Source: Hydrogenophilales bacterium (lineage in GTDB: Bacteria > Pseudomonadota > Gammaproteobacteria > Burkholderiales > Eutrophovitaceae). Taken from it: a DNA stretch of 32,010 nucleotides. This document shows positions 9,864 through 19,278 of this stretch, piece by piece. The DNA is taken from assembly GCA_902601765.1 (NCBI GenBank), contig CACKOO010000002.1, positions 92,130 through 124,139 on the forward strand, given 5' to 3'. The notes below the pieces were generated by a model that was not told where the DNA came from, searched no databases, and worked only from the letters and a program-made list of their open reading frames with translations. A program made the position numbers and the translations under genes. Within the stretch, counting starts at the first letter, position 1. Every line of letters starts with the position of its first letter.

Positions 9864-9923
9864 AAGCCGGGCTTATGCACGTTTGGTGAGATAGGTAATA
9901 TTAATGAAAGGATTTGGATAACC

Positions 9924-10562
9924 ATGGAAAAATTTATTCGTATAACAGGCTTGGTTGCTCCATTGGATCGAGCGAATGTTGATACTGACGCGATCATCCC
10001 GAAGCAATATTTAAAGTCGATAAATAAAAGTGGGTTTGGGGTCAATTTATTTGATGCTTGGAGATATTTGGATAATGGAGAGCCTGGAGTTAACCTTAAT
10101 AGTCGGCCGATAAACCCTGAGTTCATCCTTAATAAGCAAGAATACTTTGGTTCTACTATTTTGATAGCGCGCGATAATTTTGGTTGTGGATCATCTCGGG
10201 AACATGCACCGTGGGCATTGGTAGATTACGGTTTCAGGGTTGTTATTGCTCCGAGTTTTGCAGATATTTTCTATAATAATTCTCTTAAAAATGGATTGCT
10301 TCCGGTGGCTTTATCGAGCCAGATTGTTGACTCTATATTTAAAGAGATTGCCGCAACTCCAGGGTATTCACTAACTGTAGACCTTGACGGGAAGTTCGTG
10401 GAAACGGGAAGTAGAGAAAGGTATTCATTTGAAATTGATGCGTTTAGACGAGATTGTTTATTGAAGGGTCTTGATGACATTGGTATAACGCTTGGGTATT
10501 CAGACGAAATAAAAGAGTTTGAAATGAAACAGAAATTAGAGCAACCGTGGCTATATCAGTGA
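9924..10562 (+). CDS. leuD: 3-isopropylmalate dehydratase small subunit
   Basis: The swivel-domain subunit that completes the isopropylmalate isomerase with LeuC. It has 212 residues, normal for a proteobacterial LeuD. Motifs include [13 protein letters not shown] near 14-26 and the substrate-contact loop [15 protein letters not shown] near 85-99. An AAAGGA lies about 12 bases before the ATG, a rather long spacing. It is followed after 34 bases by leuB. Confidence 0.97.
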   Translation: MEKFIRITGLVAPLDRANVDTDAIIPKQYLKSINKSGFGVNLFDAWRYLDNGEPGVNLNSRPINPEFILNKQEYFGSTILIARDNFGCGSSREHAPWALVDYGFRVVIAPSFADIFYNNSLKNGLLPVALSSQIVDSIFKEIAATPGYSLTVDLDGKFVETGSRERYSFEIDAFRRDCLLKGLDDIGITLGYSDEIKEFEMKQKLEQPWLYQ

Positions 10563-10596
10563 TTTTTGAAGTCTGGGTTTAGAGGATTATCTATTT

Positions 10597-11661
10597 ATGA
10601 AGATTCTAGCGTTACCTGGTGATGGAATAGGGCCCGAAATTATCAAGCAGGCTATTTTAGTTCTTGAAAAACTGCGGGCAAAAGACTTTAATTTTGAAGT
10701 CACCACTATGCCAATAGGGGGAGCAGGCTATGATTCTCATGGGGATCCTTTGCCTCAAACCACCTTGCAGGAGGCGAAAAAAGCGGAGGCGATTCTTTTA
10801 GGAGCGGTCGGTGGACCAAATTACGATAATTTGCCAAGAAGCCTAAGACCCGAGCAAGGTTTGTTAAGAATTAGGAAAGAGCTTGGTTTGTTTGCTAACC
10901 TGAGGCCAGCAGTGATTCATAGTGAATTGTTAGGTGCGTCAACTTTAAAAACTAGTGTTATAGAGGGCTTGGATATAATGATTGTTCGGGAGTTAACCGG
11001 TGATATTTATTTTGGTAAGCCCCGTGGGCGACGGTCAACTGGATCTGGGGAACGGGAGGGCTTTGATACAATGCAATACAGGGAATCAGAAGTCGTTCGG
11101 ATTGCCAATGTCGCGTTTCAAATTGCTCAAAAACGATCTTTTAAATTGTGCTCTGTTGATAAGGCAAATGTTTTGGATACTAGTATTCTCTGGAGAGAGG
11201 TAGTGGATGAGGTCTCTCGTGATTACCCTGACGTTTCTCTTTCGCACATGTACGTCGACAACGCAGGAATGCAATTATTGAAAAATCCAAGACAGTTTGA
11301 CGTGATTCTCACCGGGAATATATTTGGAGACATACTTTCAGATCAAGCGTCAATGCTCACGGGGTCCATAGGAATGTTACCCTCTGCCTCATTGGACCAT
11401 AGTGGAAAAGGTCTTTTCGAGCCCGTGCATGGCTCGGCTCCAGACATAGCTGGAACTGATCGAGCAAACCCGCTAGCAACTATATTGTCTTTGGCTATGA
11501 TGCTTAGATATTCTCTGAATAGGAGTGATCTTGCTTCTAGGTTGGAAGGAGCAGTAGGGCAAGTTTTAGCTGATGGTTATCGTACAGAGGATATTACAGA
11601 AGATGGAAAGGAAACTGTGGGTACGAGTTTAATGGGTGAACTTGTTCGCAAAGCGCTCTAA
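10597..11661 (+). CDS. leuB: 3-isopropylmalate dehydrogenase
   Basis: Oxidatively decarboxylates 3-isopropylmalate with NAD+ to 2-oxoisocaproate, the precursor of leucine. It has 354 residues. The start [20 protein letters not shown] (131-140), K189 in SVDKAN, and the metal-binding aspartates D221, D245 and D249 in the DNAGMQL and [13 protein letters not shown] region are all in place. [14 protein letters not shown] near 279-292 is the NAD-binding loop. It is co-directional with leuC/leuD and 45 bases before asd. Confidence 0.97.
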   Translation: MKILALPGDGIGPEIIKQAILVLEKLRAKDFNFEVTTMPIGGAGYDSHGDPLPQTTLQEAKKAEAILLGAVGGPNYDNLPRSLRPEQGLLRIRKELGLFANLRPAVIHSELLGASTLKTSVIEGLDIMIVRELTGDIYFGKPRGRRSTGSGEREGFDTMQYRESEVVRIANVAFQIAQKRSFKLCSVDKANVLDTSILWREVVDEVSRDYPDVSLSHMYVDNAGMQLLKNPRQFDVILTGNIFGDILSDQASMLTGSIGMLPSASLDHSGKGLFEPVHGSAPDIAGTDRANPLATILSLAMMLRYSLNRSDLASRLEGAVGQVLADGYRTEDITEDGKETVGTSLMGELVRKAL

Positions 11662-11695
11662 GATCGAGAGTTTTACATTTTAATCGCATTAGTGT

Positions 11696-11701
11696 GAGAG
11701 G
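11696..11701 (+). promoter_or_regulatory. Ribosome-binding site that fixes the TTG start of asd
   Basis: GAGAGG at 11696-11701 lies 5 bases before TTG 11707. No ATG or GTG in this frame fits the family's N-terminus, and the TTG gives the conserved beginning KVGFVGWRGMVGSVL. The site therefore supports TTG initiation. Confidence 0.7.
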
Positions 11702-11706
11702 TAATT

Positions 11707-12810
11707 TTGAAAGTTGGTTTCGTTGGATGGCGAGGGATGGTTGGTTCTGTTCTTTTGCATAGGATGAGGGAATGCGGGGATTTTGGATCTTTTGATTCTA
11801 GTTTTTTTACCACATCCCAAAAAGGAGTTCAAAGGCAAATTACAGGATTATCTGAAGAGGTGGTTTTAAAAGATGCTTATAATTTCGAAGAACTATCGCA
11901 AAACGCAGTCATCTTGTCTTGTCAAGGGGGAGAGTATTCCAAACAGGTTTATAGTGAGCTCAGAAAGAACGGCTGGTCTGGTTATTGGATAGACGCGGCT
12001 TCTTTCCTTAGAATGCACCCTGATTCAACTGTCATCCTAGATCCTGTTAATCGTAATTTGATCGACAGCGCCATTGAAGCGGGGAAAAAAAATTTCATCG
12101 GGGGAAATTGCACCGTAAGTTTGATGTTGATGGCTCTTCACGGGTTATTTAATAGTGGCGTAATCGAATGGGTAAGCTCGATGACTTACCAAGCTGCTTC
12201 GGGTGCAGGAGCTGAAAGCATTAGGGAGCTGATTTCCCAGATGGGAGAGATAAGCGAGGCCGGGATAAATAAGCCCGACGTTTTAGAAATGGAGGAGACG
12301 ATCAGGGCGCGAATGCTCCACGACGACTTTCCTACGCAATTTACAAAAGCACCCCTGGCCGGTGGTCTAATTCCTTGGATCGATGAAGACCTGGGGAGCG
12401 GACAAAGCAGGGAGGAGTGGAAGGCTGAAGCGGAAGCAAACCGCATATTGGGAACGGAATCAAATCCCACTAGGATAGAAGGGATATGTGTTCGCGTCGG
12501 GACACTTAGATGTCATGGACAAGCATTAATGTTTAAATTAAAAGAGAAAGTGGACTTGAGCCAGCTTACTCGTATTATCAATGATGCTAATGATTGGGTT
12601 ACTGTAATTGGTAACAATAAAGACAGTAGTATCGCGGGACTCTCACCGGCAAAAATTAGTGGTACTTTGAAGATTCCCGTAGGAAGATTACGCAAATTGT
12701 CAATTGACGATAATATCTATTCTGCCTTTACGTTGGGCGATCAATTACTTTGGGGTGCGGCAGAGCCTCTGAGGAGGATGCTAAAAATTATTGTCCAACA
12801 TATCAAATAA
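11707..12810 (+). CDS. asd: Aspartate-semialdehyde dehydrogenase
   Basis: Reduces aspartyl phosphate to aspartate semialdehyde with NADPH, feeding lysine/diaminopimelate, threonine and methionine. The translation starts MKVGFVGWRGMVGSV, the classical NADP-binding N-terminus of the E. coli-type (Gram-negative) Asd. The catalytic cysteine is C135 in GGNCTVSLM, and the active-site histidine is in LRCHGQALMF. Length 367 equals the E. coli enzyme. Initiation is at TTG 11707, with GAGAGG upstream. It lies between leuB and fimV, the same order as in Pseudomonas. Confidence 0.97.
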   Translation: MKVGFVGWRGMVGSVLLHRMRECGDFGSFDSSFFTTSQKGVQRQITGLSEEVVLKDAYNFEELSQNAVILSCQGGEYSKQVYSELRKNGWSGYWIDAASFLRMHPDSTVILDPVNRNLIDSAIEAGKKNFIGGNCTVSLMLMALHGLFNSGVIEWVSSMTYQAASGAGAESIRELISQMGEISEAGINKPDVLEMEETIRARMLHDDFPTQFTKAPLAGGLIPWIDEDLGSGQSREEWKAEAEANRILGTESNPTRIEGICVRVGTLRCHGQALMFKLKEKVDLSQLTRIINDANDWVTVIGNNKDSSIAGLSPAKISGTLKIPVGRLRKLSIDDNIYSAFTLGDQLLWGAAEPLRRMLKIIVQHIK

Positions 12811-12916
12811 ATAAACTAAATCGTTCAAAAAAACGAATCACTCAGTCAATAAATTGAGAGATCAGCTACAATACGAAGAAATCGTTTGGCTTTATGTTTA
12901 TTTAATTGTAGTAACT

Positions 12917-14851
12917 TTGGAGAGGGTTCTGAAAACTAATTTATTAATCTTAAGTTCTTTTTGTCTATCGCTATCAGCAGTAGGCTCAGTGCTGGGCGCC
13001 TCCCTAGGCGACGCAAAGGTAACCTCAGCACTTGGTGACCCTCTAAAAATAGAAATTCCGGTGGCAGCGGATGCTAATGAGTTGACCTCAATGGTTGCGC
13101 GGGTAGGGACCATGAATAGTTATCAAGAGGTTGGCCTAGCCTATACTAGTCTAATTTCGGATTTGCGGGCTAGATTAGATCGCAGCCAACCAAATGCTCC
13201 AGTTGTTAGAGTTTTTTCCAAAACAGATATCGGAGTTCCGGTTTTTGATTTGCTTATAGAACTGTCGTGGTTAGATAGTCGAGCTAGAAAAAGCTTTACA
13301 GTGTTTATTGATCCTCCAAAAATATTCCTTGCTAAGGAAAATCGCCAAACACTCAATCAATCAACAAACAATGACGCTTCGTCTCCAATAACTATCGATG
13401 AGAAAAATAAAGAAAATGTAGAGAAAACGGATTTAGTAGATGCTCTGGTAGAACCTGAGGTTGCTGAGACGATCAGTGATAATGAGGTAACTTTGCGTGA
13501 GGTGCCTTCAGAGAAATACAACCCGGATCAGTTAGATAAAAATGAGATGAGTCCCGATGACAATCAATCGGGACTAACAAATGAGTTTGGTCCGATTTCA
13601 TCGGGGGACACGTTAAGTAAAATAGCGGTACAGTTGAAACCAGACGGGGTGTCGCTTGAGCAAATGCTAGTTTTACTTTACCGAAAAAATATTGACGCAT
13701 TTATCGGCGAGAACATGAATCGGTTGAAAGTGGGACCGATACTAGAACTTCCAAATGAAGACGATTTTAGGTCGATTAGTGAGGAAGAGAGTAGAGAAAT
13801 AGTTAGAAACCAATATGTTGAGTGGCGTAATTACAAGGACCAACTTTCTCAAATAGCGAGGACTGGTGTCCCCGCGGAATCGACTAGTCGGCAGCAGGTC
13901 ACCGGTTCAGTGACTGCTGAAGACGCTGGGCCGGATAATGTAGTAAGCACTCCAAAAGAGGTATTGAGACTATCTCAAGATGATTCATCCACGAGCAGTA
14001 ACAATATAATCAACCAAGTGAGACAACTTAAAGAAGAGTTAATTGCAAAGGATAATGCGGTCAATGAAGCGAATGTAAGGTTAGCAAAACTGGAAAAAAC
14101 CATTAAAGACCTTCAGGCGCTGATTGAAGTTGAAAATAAGAATTTATCTGCTAAATCTCCGGATGGAAATAAAACTTTAGAGGCGGATTCCTCTAATATT
14201 TCTATTGAAAATAATGAGAAGGAATCAGCTAAAATTGAGTATTCTTTTACGCACATTCTTGATCTTATTTTAGAGAAAAATATTGAGCAAATGCTTGGAA
14301 ATTCTGCTCTCAGTGGTGTTAAAGAACATTCATTCTATTTAAGTTTAAACAGTCACCCTATAGGAAAAAAAATTCTTCAAGCGCCATTTTACTTGTTTTT
14401 GGCCATCGTGATTATTCTGATTTCACTTATTGGATATCTGATTTTTCGCGCTCTGCGGAAATCGAACGAATTAAATAAAAAAGATGTTGAAAAGAAAAGA
14501 AACAAGGCGGACAAAGTTTCGAAGAAAAAAGTTGAAAAAAAACAAAATTCAGCTCCTAATGAACCTTCTGAAGCGGAGTTAAAAGATCAAGGTTATCAAA
14601 AGAATCAAGAAAAAAATGGTCCTGACCTGTCAGGCATAGACCTTGATTTAGATTCAGCACCTGGGCAACACGTGGACCAAAAGGAAGGAAGCAAGTGGTA
14701 TGAGGTTCAGACAAAATATGATCTTGCAAAAGCTTATCAAGAAATGGGAGACCGAGATGGGGCTTTGCAAATTTTAATGGAAGTAGTTGCAGAAGGAGAT
14801 GAGGATCAAAAATCTGCCGCTAAGCAAACAATTTCTGAGCTAGATCAATAA
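12917..14851 (+). CDS. fimV: FimV-like inner-membrane protein with LysM and C-terminal helical domain
   Basis: A probable polar or septal peptidoglycan-binding scaffold like FimV/HubP. An N-terminal signal peptide (KTNLLILSS...GSVLGA) is followed by the FimV N-terminal domain (SLGDAKVTSALGDPLKIEI). A LysM module follows (SGDTLSKIA, roughly residues 228-279 counting from 12917). After that come a coiled coil at about 363-409, one transmembrane helix at about 489-512, a lysine-rich cytoplasmic linker, and the FimV C-terminal TPR-like tail (LDLDSAPG, then KYDLAKAYQEMGDRDGALQIL). At about 644 residues it is shorter than the 900+ of Pseudomonas FimV, mainly in the repeat-poor cytoplasmic part. Start is uncertain: TTG 12854 (665 residues), TTG 12917, or CTG 12929, which has GGAGAGG just upstream. 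It sits between asd and truA, the family's usual place. Confidence 0.9.
   Translation: MERVLKTNLLILSSFCLSLSAVGSVLGASLGDAKVTSALGDPLKIEIPVAADANELTSMVARVGTMNSYQEVGLAYTSLISDLRARLDRSQPNAPVVRVFSKTDIGVPVFDLLIELSWLDSRARKSFTVFIDPPKIFLAKENRQTLNQSTNNDASSPITIDEKNKENVEKTDLVDALVEPEVAETISDNEVTLREVPSEKYNPDQLDKNEMSPDDNQSGLTNEFGPISSGDTLSKIAVQLKPDGVSLEQMLVLLYRKNIDAFIGENMNRLKVGPILELPNEDDFRSISEEESREIVRNQYVEWRNYKDQLSQIARTGVPAESTSRQQVTGSVTAEDAGPDNVVSTPKEVLRLSQDDSSTSSNNIINQVRQLKEELIAKDNAVNEANVRLAKLEKTIKDLQALIEVENKNLSAKSPDGNKTLEADSSNISIENNEKESAKIEYSFTHILDLILEKNIEQMLGNSALSGVKEHSFYLSLNSHPIGKKILQAPFYLFLAIVIILISLIGYLIFRALRKSNELNKKDVEKKRNKADKVSKKKVEKKQNSAPNEPSEAELKDQGYQKNQEKNGPDLSGIDLDLDSAPGQHVDQKEGSKWYEVQTKYDLAKAYQEMGDRDGALQILMEVVAEGDEDQKSAAKQTISELDQ
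12919..12925 (+). promoter_or_regulatory. Candidate ribosome-binding site for a CTG start of fimV
   Basis: GGAGAGG (12919-12925) has its GGAG core six bases before the in-frame CTG at 12929. Starting there gives KTNLLILSSFCLSLS..., a compact signal peptide with a single lysine. The in-frame TTGs at 12854 and 12917 have no comparable site. Confidence 0.45.
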
Positions 14852-14879
14852 GATGTATTACTAATATCGAGTTCTAATA

Positions 14880-15683
14880 ATGCAGCGGCATAAAACGGAT
14901 AGGATCGTTCTTGGGTTGGAATACGATGGAAAAAGTTTTAATGGTTGGCAGACACAACCGGGTGAATCAACTGTCCAAGATGATTTACAGCAAGCTCTCT
15001 CAAAAGTCGCTGACGAAAGCGTCCAAGTAGTTTGTTCTGGAAGAACTGATAAAGGAGTGCACGCGACTGACCAAGTTGTCCATTTTGATAGTCCGGTTTT
15101 TAGAGAGCCTGAATCTTGGGTCAATGGTAGTAATGCATTCTTAAATAGCGGTGTAACTGTAAACTGGTGTAGGCTTGTAGATAAAGATTTTCACGCAAGA
15201 TATTCAGCCATATCTCGGACATACTCTTATTTGATACTTTGTCGGGAACAGCGCCCTGGTCTTCTAGACAAGAAAGTAGGATGGTGCAGACAACAATTAT
15301 CGGTATCCCGTATGATAAATGCGGCCCAACACCTCATTGGATCGCATGATTTCAGTTCTTTTAGGGCTTCTGCTTGTCAGGCCAGATCACCTGTAAGAGA
15401 CCTCACATCTATCAGTATTGTTAGTAAGGATGGTTTGATAAAGTTTGAACTCACCGCAAACGCATTTTTACAACACATGGTCAGAAATATTATAGGTTCC
15501 TTGGTAGAAGTGGGAACAGGTGCTCGATCAACCTCTTGGATACGAAAAGTTCTAGAGGCGAAAGATAGACGTCAAGCTGGTCCAACTTATGCTCCGGATG
15601 GATTATTTCTAACTAAAGTAAGTTATGATGATCGATGGAATCTGCCATCCAAGCATCATCCTTTAATTGTTTATGGAAATTAG
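14880..15683 (+). CDS. truA: tRNA pseudouridine(38-40) synthase
   Basis: Isomerises uridines 38-40 in the anticodon arm of many tRNAs. It has 267 residues, normal for TruA. The catalytic aspartate is D57 in SGRTDKGVHATDQVVHF, and ARYSAISRTYSYLI is the tRNA-binding core segment. The C-terminal QHMVRNIIGSLVEVG is the conserved dimer and core region. It ends one base before trpF begins, in the classical fimV-truA-trpF gammaproteobacterial order. The ATG lies 28 bases after fimV and has no strong ribosome-binding site. Confidence 0.97.
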   Translation: MQRHKTDRIVLGLEYDGKSFNGWQTQPGESTVQDDLQQALSKVADESVQVVCSGRTDKGVHATDQVVHFDSPVFREPESWVNGSNAFLNSGVTVNWCRLVDKDFHARYSAISRTYSYLILCREQRPGLLDKKVGWCRQQLSVSRMINAAQHLIGSHDFSSFRASACQARSPVRDLTSISIVSKDGLIKFELTANAFLQHMVRNIIGSLVEVGTGARSTSWIRKVLEAKDRRQAGPTYAPDGLFLTKVSYDDRWNLPSKHHPLIVYGN

Positions 15684-15684
15684 T

Positions 15685-16323
15685 ATGAAATTTCGTTGCT
15701 CAAAACCAAAGGTAAAAATCTGTGGAATTACCAGTATTGAAGATGCCATTATGGCTGCTAATTGTGGCGCTAATGCTATAGGCTTTATTTTTTATAATGA
15801 CAGCCCTAGGTCAATCAGCGCCTCTGCGGCCAAGAGTATAGTAACTACTTTTCCTGCATTTTTATCGAGTGTTGCCTTATTTGTGGATCCCTCACCAGAG
15901 CACGTAAACGAGATAATAGAACAAGTTAAGCCCGATATTCTGCAGTTTCATGGAAATGAGTCAGCAAAATTTTGTGAACAGTTTCGAAGACCGTACATTA
16001 AGGCATTAAGGGTGCACAAAAATATGGATTTGATACAATCATGTTCCCATTATTCACAATCGAGGGGTATTTTGTTGGATTCCCACGTGGAAGGTTCAAT
16101 GGGTGGATCTGGAGTAACGTTTAACTGGGGTATCATCCCTAACAATTTAGCCGCTCCTGTTATTTTGGCGGGAGGCTTAAATCCAGATAACATTCGATTA
16201 GCAATAAAGGATGTGAGACCATGGGCAATCGATGTTTGTACCGGCGTTGAGGAGAGTCCAGGCGTCAAAGATTCAAGTAAAATGTTAGCTTTTTTTCAAG
16301 GAGTAGAAAATGCAAATGAATGA
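15685..16323 (+). CDS. trpF: Phosphoribosylanthranilate isomerase
   Basis: Converts phosphoribosylanthranilate to CdRP in tryptophan synthesis. It is a free-standing TIM-barrel TrpF of 212 residues. KICGI near residue 11-15 carries the catalytic cysteine, then [10 protein letters not shown] with SPRSIS, LQFHG, and the phosphate-binding AGGLNPDN and [15 protein letters not shown] chose ATG 15685, which has GGAA six bases upstream; in-frame ATG 15673 and TTG 15667 would overlap truA. The 3' end overlaps trpB by 14 bases, pointing to translational coupling. trpC is not in the window. Confidence 0.95.
   Translation: MKFRCSKPKVKICGITSIEDAIMAANCGANAIGFIFYNDSPRSISASAAKSIVTTFPAFLSSVALFVDPSPEHVNEIIEQVKPDILQFHGNESAKFCEQFRRPYIKALRVHKNMDLIQSCSHYSQSRGILLDSHVEGSMGGSGVTFNWGIIPNNLAAPVILAGGLNPDNIRLAIKDVRPWAIDVCTGVEESPGVKDSSKMLAFFQGVENANE
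16298..16303 (+). promoter_or_regulatory. Strong ribosome-binding site of trpB inside trpF
   Basis: AAGGAG at 16298-16303 is six bases before the trpB ATG (16310), and both lie within the last codons of trpF. This supports the overlap and coupled translation. Confidence 0.7.
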
Positions 16324-17527
16324 GCCCTTAAGTAATTATAATTTGCCAGATGGTGAGGGGCATTATGGCCCATATGGAGGTGTTTTTGTCGCTGAAACTT
16401 TAATGCATGCATTAGAGGATTTACGAAAGAATTATCATACCCTTCGCCAGGACAAGGCTTTTATGGAAGAGTTTTCCTCAGAACTTAAGAATTATGTTGG
16501 ACGGCCTAGCCCGATTTATTACGCTAAGCGGCTTTCCGAGGAAATTGGCGGGGCGCAAATTTGGTTAAAAAGAGAAGATCTTAACCACACTGGAGCTCAT
16601 AAAATCAATAACACCATGGGCCAAGCACTTCTAGCCAGACACATGGGTAAAACCAGAATAATTGCAGAGACCGGTGCTGGCCAGCATGGCGTTGCGTCAG
16701 CAACCGTTGCAGCACGGTATGGAATGGATTGTGTTGTTTATATGGGATCGGAGGATATAAAAAGGCAGGCTACCAACGTGTACCGCATGAAGTTGCTCGG
16801 AGCGAAAGTCGTACCAGTGGAGAGTGGTTCTCGGACGTTGAAAGATGCTTTGAATGAAGCAATGCGAGACTGGGTCACTAATGTTAGTGATACCTTCTAC
16901 ATTATAGGGACTGTTGCGGGCCCTCATCCTTATCCTATGATGGTTAGGGATTTTAACTCAGTGGTAGGAGAAGAAATAAAGAAACAGATGCCGGAGCAAA
17001 TTGGAAGGCATCCGGACGCTATAGTTGCATGCGTAGGAGGAGGGTCCAACGCCATGGGCGTCTTTTACCCTTACATTGAAAACCAAGATGTAGAGTTGAT
17101 AGGTGTCGAGGCTGGGGGAAGTGGAATTGAGACGGGTAAACATGCCGCAACTCTTTGTGCTGGGCGTCCGGGCGTTTTACATGGTAATCGTACTTACCTA
17201 ATTCAAGATTCTAATGGTCAAATTGTCGAAACACACTCAATATCCGCAGGCCTTGATTATCCAGGTGTAGGTCCGGAGCATTCTTGGTTAAAAGACAACG
17301 GCCGAGCTGAGTATGTTAGTGTTACCGATCAAGAGGCTCTTGATGCTTTTCATAAGCTGACTAGAGTAGAAGGAATAATACCTGCATTAGAGACGGCACA
17401 TGCGATTGCGCACGCCATAAAAATAGCTCCATCTCATCAAAAAAATAAAGTTATTTTGGTGAATCTGTCAGGTCGAGGAGATAAAGATATGGATACAGTG
17501 GCTAAAGTAAGTGGGATAAAATTATAA
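16310..17527 (+). CDS. trpB: Tryptophan synthase beta chain
   Basis: Condenses indole with serine to tryptophan using PLP, as the beta part of the alpha2-beta2 complex with TrpA. It has 405 residues. The PLP lysine is K98 in HTGAHKINN, and the phosphate-binding loop is [17 protein letters not shown] and GRGDKDM complete the family pattern. This is the standard TrpB1 type that partners TrpA. It overlaps trpF by 14 bases and is 48 bases before trpA. In Pseudomonas the trpBA pair is elsewhere, so its position between trpF and accD is a lineage feature also reported for other gammaproteobacteria. Confidence 0.98.
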   Translation: MQMNEPLSNYNLPDGEGHYGPYGGVFVAETLMHALEDLRKNYHTLRQDKAFMEEFSSELKNYVGRPSPIYYAKRLSEEIGGAQIWLKREDLNHTGAHKINNTMGQALLARHMGKTRIIAETGAGQHGVASATVAARYGMDCVVYMGSEDIKRQATNVYRMKLLGAKVVPVESGSRTLKDALNEAMRDWVTNVSDTFYIIGTVAGPHPYPMMVRDFNSVVGEEIKKQMPEQIGRHPDAIVACVGGGSNAMGVFYPYIENQDVELIGVEAGGSGIETGKHAATLCAGRPGVLHGNRTYLIQDSNGQIVETHSISAGLDYPGVGPEHSWLKDNGRAEYVSVTDQEALDAFHKLTRVEGIIPALETAHAIAHAIKIAPSHQKNKVILVNLSGRGDKDMDTVAKVSGIKL

Positions 17528-17575
17528 TCGATTGATTAACAATTGAATTAGAAGAAACGGTGGTTAGGTAAAATA

Positions 17576-18379
17576 ATGTCACGAATAGCAAAAACATTTC
17601 ATTCACTAAAGATTTCCAATAAAAAGGCTTTGATTCCTTTTTTTACGGCAGGGGATCCTTCCCCTGATTTAACTGTGAGTATTATGCATTCTTTAGTAAA
17701 AGCTGGGGCTGATATTATAGAACTGGGAGTGCCTTTTTCTGACCCGATGGCAGATGGCCCCGTAATACAAAGATCGAGTGAAAGAGCGTTAGCAAAAAAA
17801 ACAGATTTGCGTATGGTTTTAAATTTTGTCGAGGAGTTTAGGAGCACAGATATGACTACACCCGTGGTTTTAATGGGTTATGCAAATCCAATAGAGGCTA
17901 TTGGATATACTGATTTTGCGAATTTATGCAAACATGCTGGAGTAGATGGGGTTCTTGTTGTTGATTATCCTCCAGAGGAAGGTGGTGAATTAAACATCCA
18001 ACTAAAAAAACAAGCTGTAGATTCCATATACCTTCTTGCACCCACATCAACTACAAAACGAATGAAAGAGGTGGCTAAGACTGCAGGAGGGTATGTTTAT
18101 TATGTATCCTTAAAAGGGGTCACTGGAGCAACTAATTTAGATATTGAAAGTGTGGCTAAACGGATTCCCGAAATAAAAAAGGAAATAGATCTTCCTGTTG
18201 GAGTTGGTTTTGGGATAAGAGATACTAAGACAGCAAAATCTGTAGCAGGTGTATCAGATGCGGTCGTTATAGGGAGCCGAATAGTTGAAGAAATTGAGAG
18301 TTCACCAAAAGATAAAATAGAGGAAAATCTTTATCTATTAGTAAGTGATATTCGAAAAGCTATTGATGAGCCGTCATGA
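17576..18379 (+). CDS. trpA: Tryptophan synthase alpha chain
   Basis: Cleaves indole-3-glycerol phosphate to indole, which channels to TrpB. It is a TIM barrel of 267 residues. The catalytic acids match E. coli numbering: E49 in [10 protein letters not shown] and D60 in PMADGP. The conserved [10 protein letters not shown] loop and phosphate-binding GFGIRD are present. Ribosome binding is probably through AGGT about 8 bases upstream of the ATG. It ends 10 bases before accD. Confidence 0.97.
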   Translation: MSRIAKTFHSLKISNKKALIPFFTAGDPSPDLTVSIMHSLVKAGADIIELGVPFSDPMADGPVIQRSSERALAKKTDLRMVLNFVEEFRSTDMTTPVVLMGYANPIEAIGYTDFANLCKHAGVDGVLVVDYPPEEGGELNIQLKKQAVDSIYLLAPTSTTKRMKEVAKTAGGYVYYVSLKGVTGATNLDIESVAKRIPEIKKEIDLPVGVGFGIRDTKTAKSVAGVSDAVVIGSRIVEEIESSPKDKIEENLYLLVSDIRKAIDEPS

Positions 18380-18389
18380 GCTTTGAAGT

Positions 18390-19256
18390 ATGAATTGGTT
18401 AAATAGGCTTTTACCGCCGAAAATCAAGAATTCGAAAGAAAGCGAACGCAGAGGGGTTCCTGAAGGTCTTTGGAGTAAATGTAGTAATTGTGAAACTGTG
18501 CTTTATCTGGCTGACTTTCGAAGAAATTTAAATGTTTGTCCAAAGTGCGGACACCACAGCCGACTAAATGCTAGGCTTAGACTAGATATCACCTTAGATA
18601 ATAATGATCGTGAGGAAATAGCTCGGAATATTGTATCAAAGGATCCTCTTAAGTTTGTGGATAGTAAAAAGTACGTAGATCGAATTAAATTAGCTAAAAA
18701 GAAAACTGATGAAAAAGATGCTCTTGTGGTTGTAAAAGGTAAGCTGAAGGGAGAGAGTGTAGTTTGTGCAGCCTTTGAGTTTGATTTTTTAGGTGGGTCC
18801 ATGGGATCAGTTGTGGGCGAGAAATTCTCGCTAGCGGTCGCAGAATGCTGTAAATATAATTTACCTTTCATTTGTTTCGCAGCTAGTGGTGGCGCCAGAA
18901 TGCAAGAAGGGGTTTTATCGCTATTGCAGATGGCTAAAACCACGGGTTCTTTGACTAAATTGACAAAAAAAAAATTACCATTCCTTTCCGTACTCACTGA
19001 TCCCACAATGGGAGGAGTCTCAGCCAGCTTTTCTATGATAGGCGATGTAATTATCGCAGAGCCCAAGGCTTTGATAGGTTTTGCTGGTCCGCGAGTAATA
19101 GAGCAGACGGTTAGAGAAAAGCTTCCAGAAGGTTTTCAAAAAGCCGAATTTCTTTTAAAGCACGGGGCGATCGATATGATAATAGACAGGCGGCAGATGA
19201 AAGATACTTTGTATAACCTAATTCTGCTTTTAAGAAACTCATCGAAATATCCCTAA
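18390..19256 (+). CDS. accD: Acetyl-CoA carboxylase carboxyltransferase subunit beta
   Basis: Part of the carboxyltransferase that moves CO2 from biotin to acetyl-CoA, giving malonyl-CoA for fatty acids; it works with AccA, which is not in this window. It has 288 residues. An N-terminal zinc ribbon has C31, C34, C50 and C53 (CSNC...CPKC), the E. coli pattern. The crotonase-like body shows [23 protein letters not shown] and the [12 protein letters not shown] oxyanion region, with GFAGPRVI near the end. accD-folC-dedD-cvpA-purF is the classic enteric and pseudomonad order. Confidence 0.97.
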   Translation: MNWLNRLLPPKIKNSKESERRGVPEGLWSKCSNCETVLYLADFRRNLNVCPKCGHHSRLNARLRLDITLDNNDREEIARNIVSKDPLKFVDSKKYVDRIKLAKKKTDEKDALVVVKGKLKGESVVCAAFEFDFLGGSMGSVVGEKFSLAVAECCKYNLPFICFAASGGARMQEGVLSLLQMAKTTGSLTKLTKKKLPFLSVLTDPTMGGVSASFSMIGDVIIAEPKALIGFAGPRVIEQTVREKLPEGFQKAEFLLKHGAIDMIIDRRQMKDTLYNLILLLRNSSKYP

Positions 19257-19278
19257 AAAGCACCGCTATATAAAAAAT

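Noticed and set aside
12821..12836. Small TCGTT/AACGA dyad after asd
   Set aside because: Only five base pairs, with a loop of A's and no T-run, so it is too weak to call as a terminator.
18503..19066. Open frame of 187 codons antisense to accD
   Set aside because: It lies wholly inside a conserved gene on the other strand, with no recognisable domain, and the AccD reading explains the sequence.
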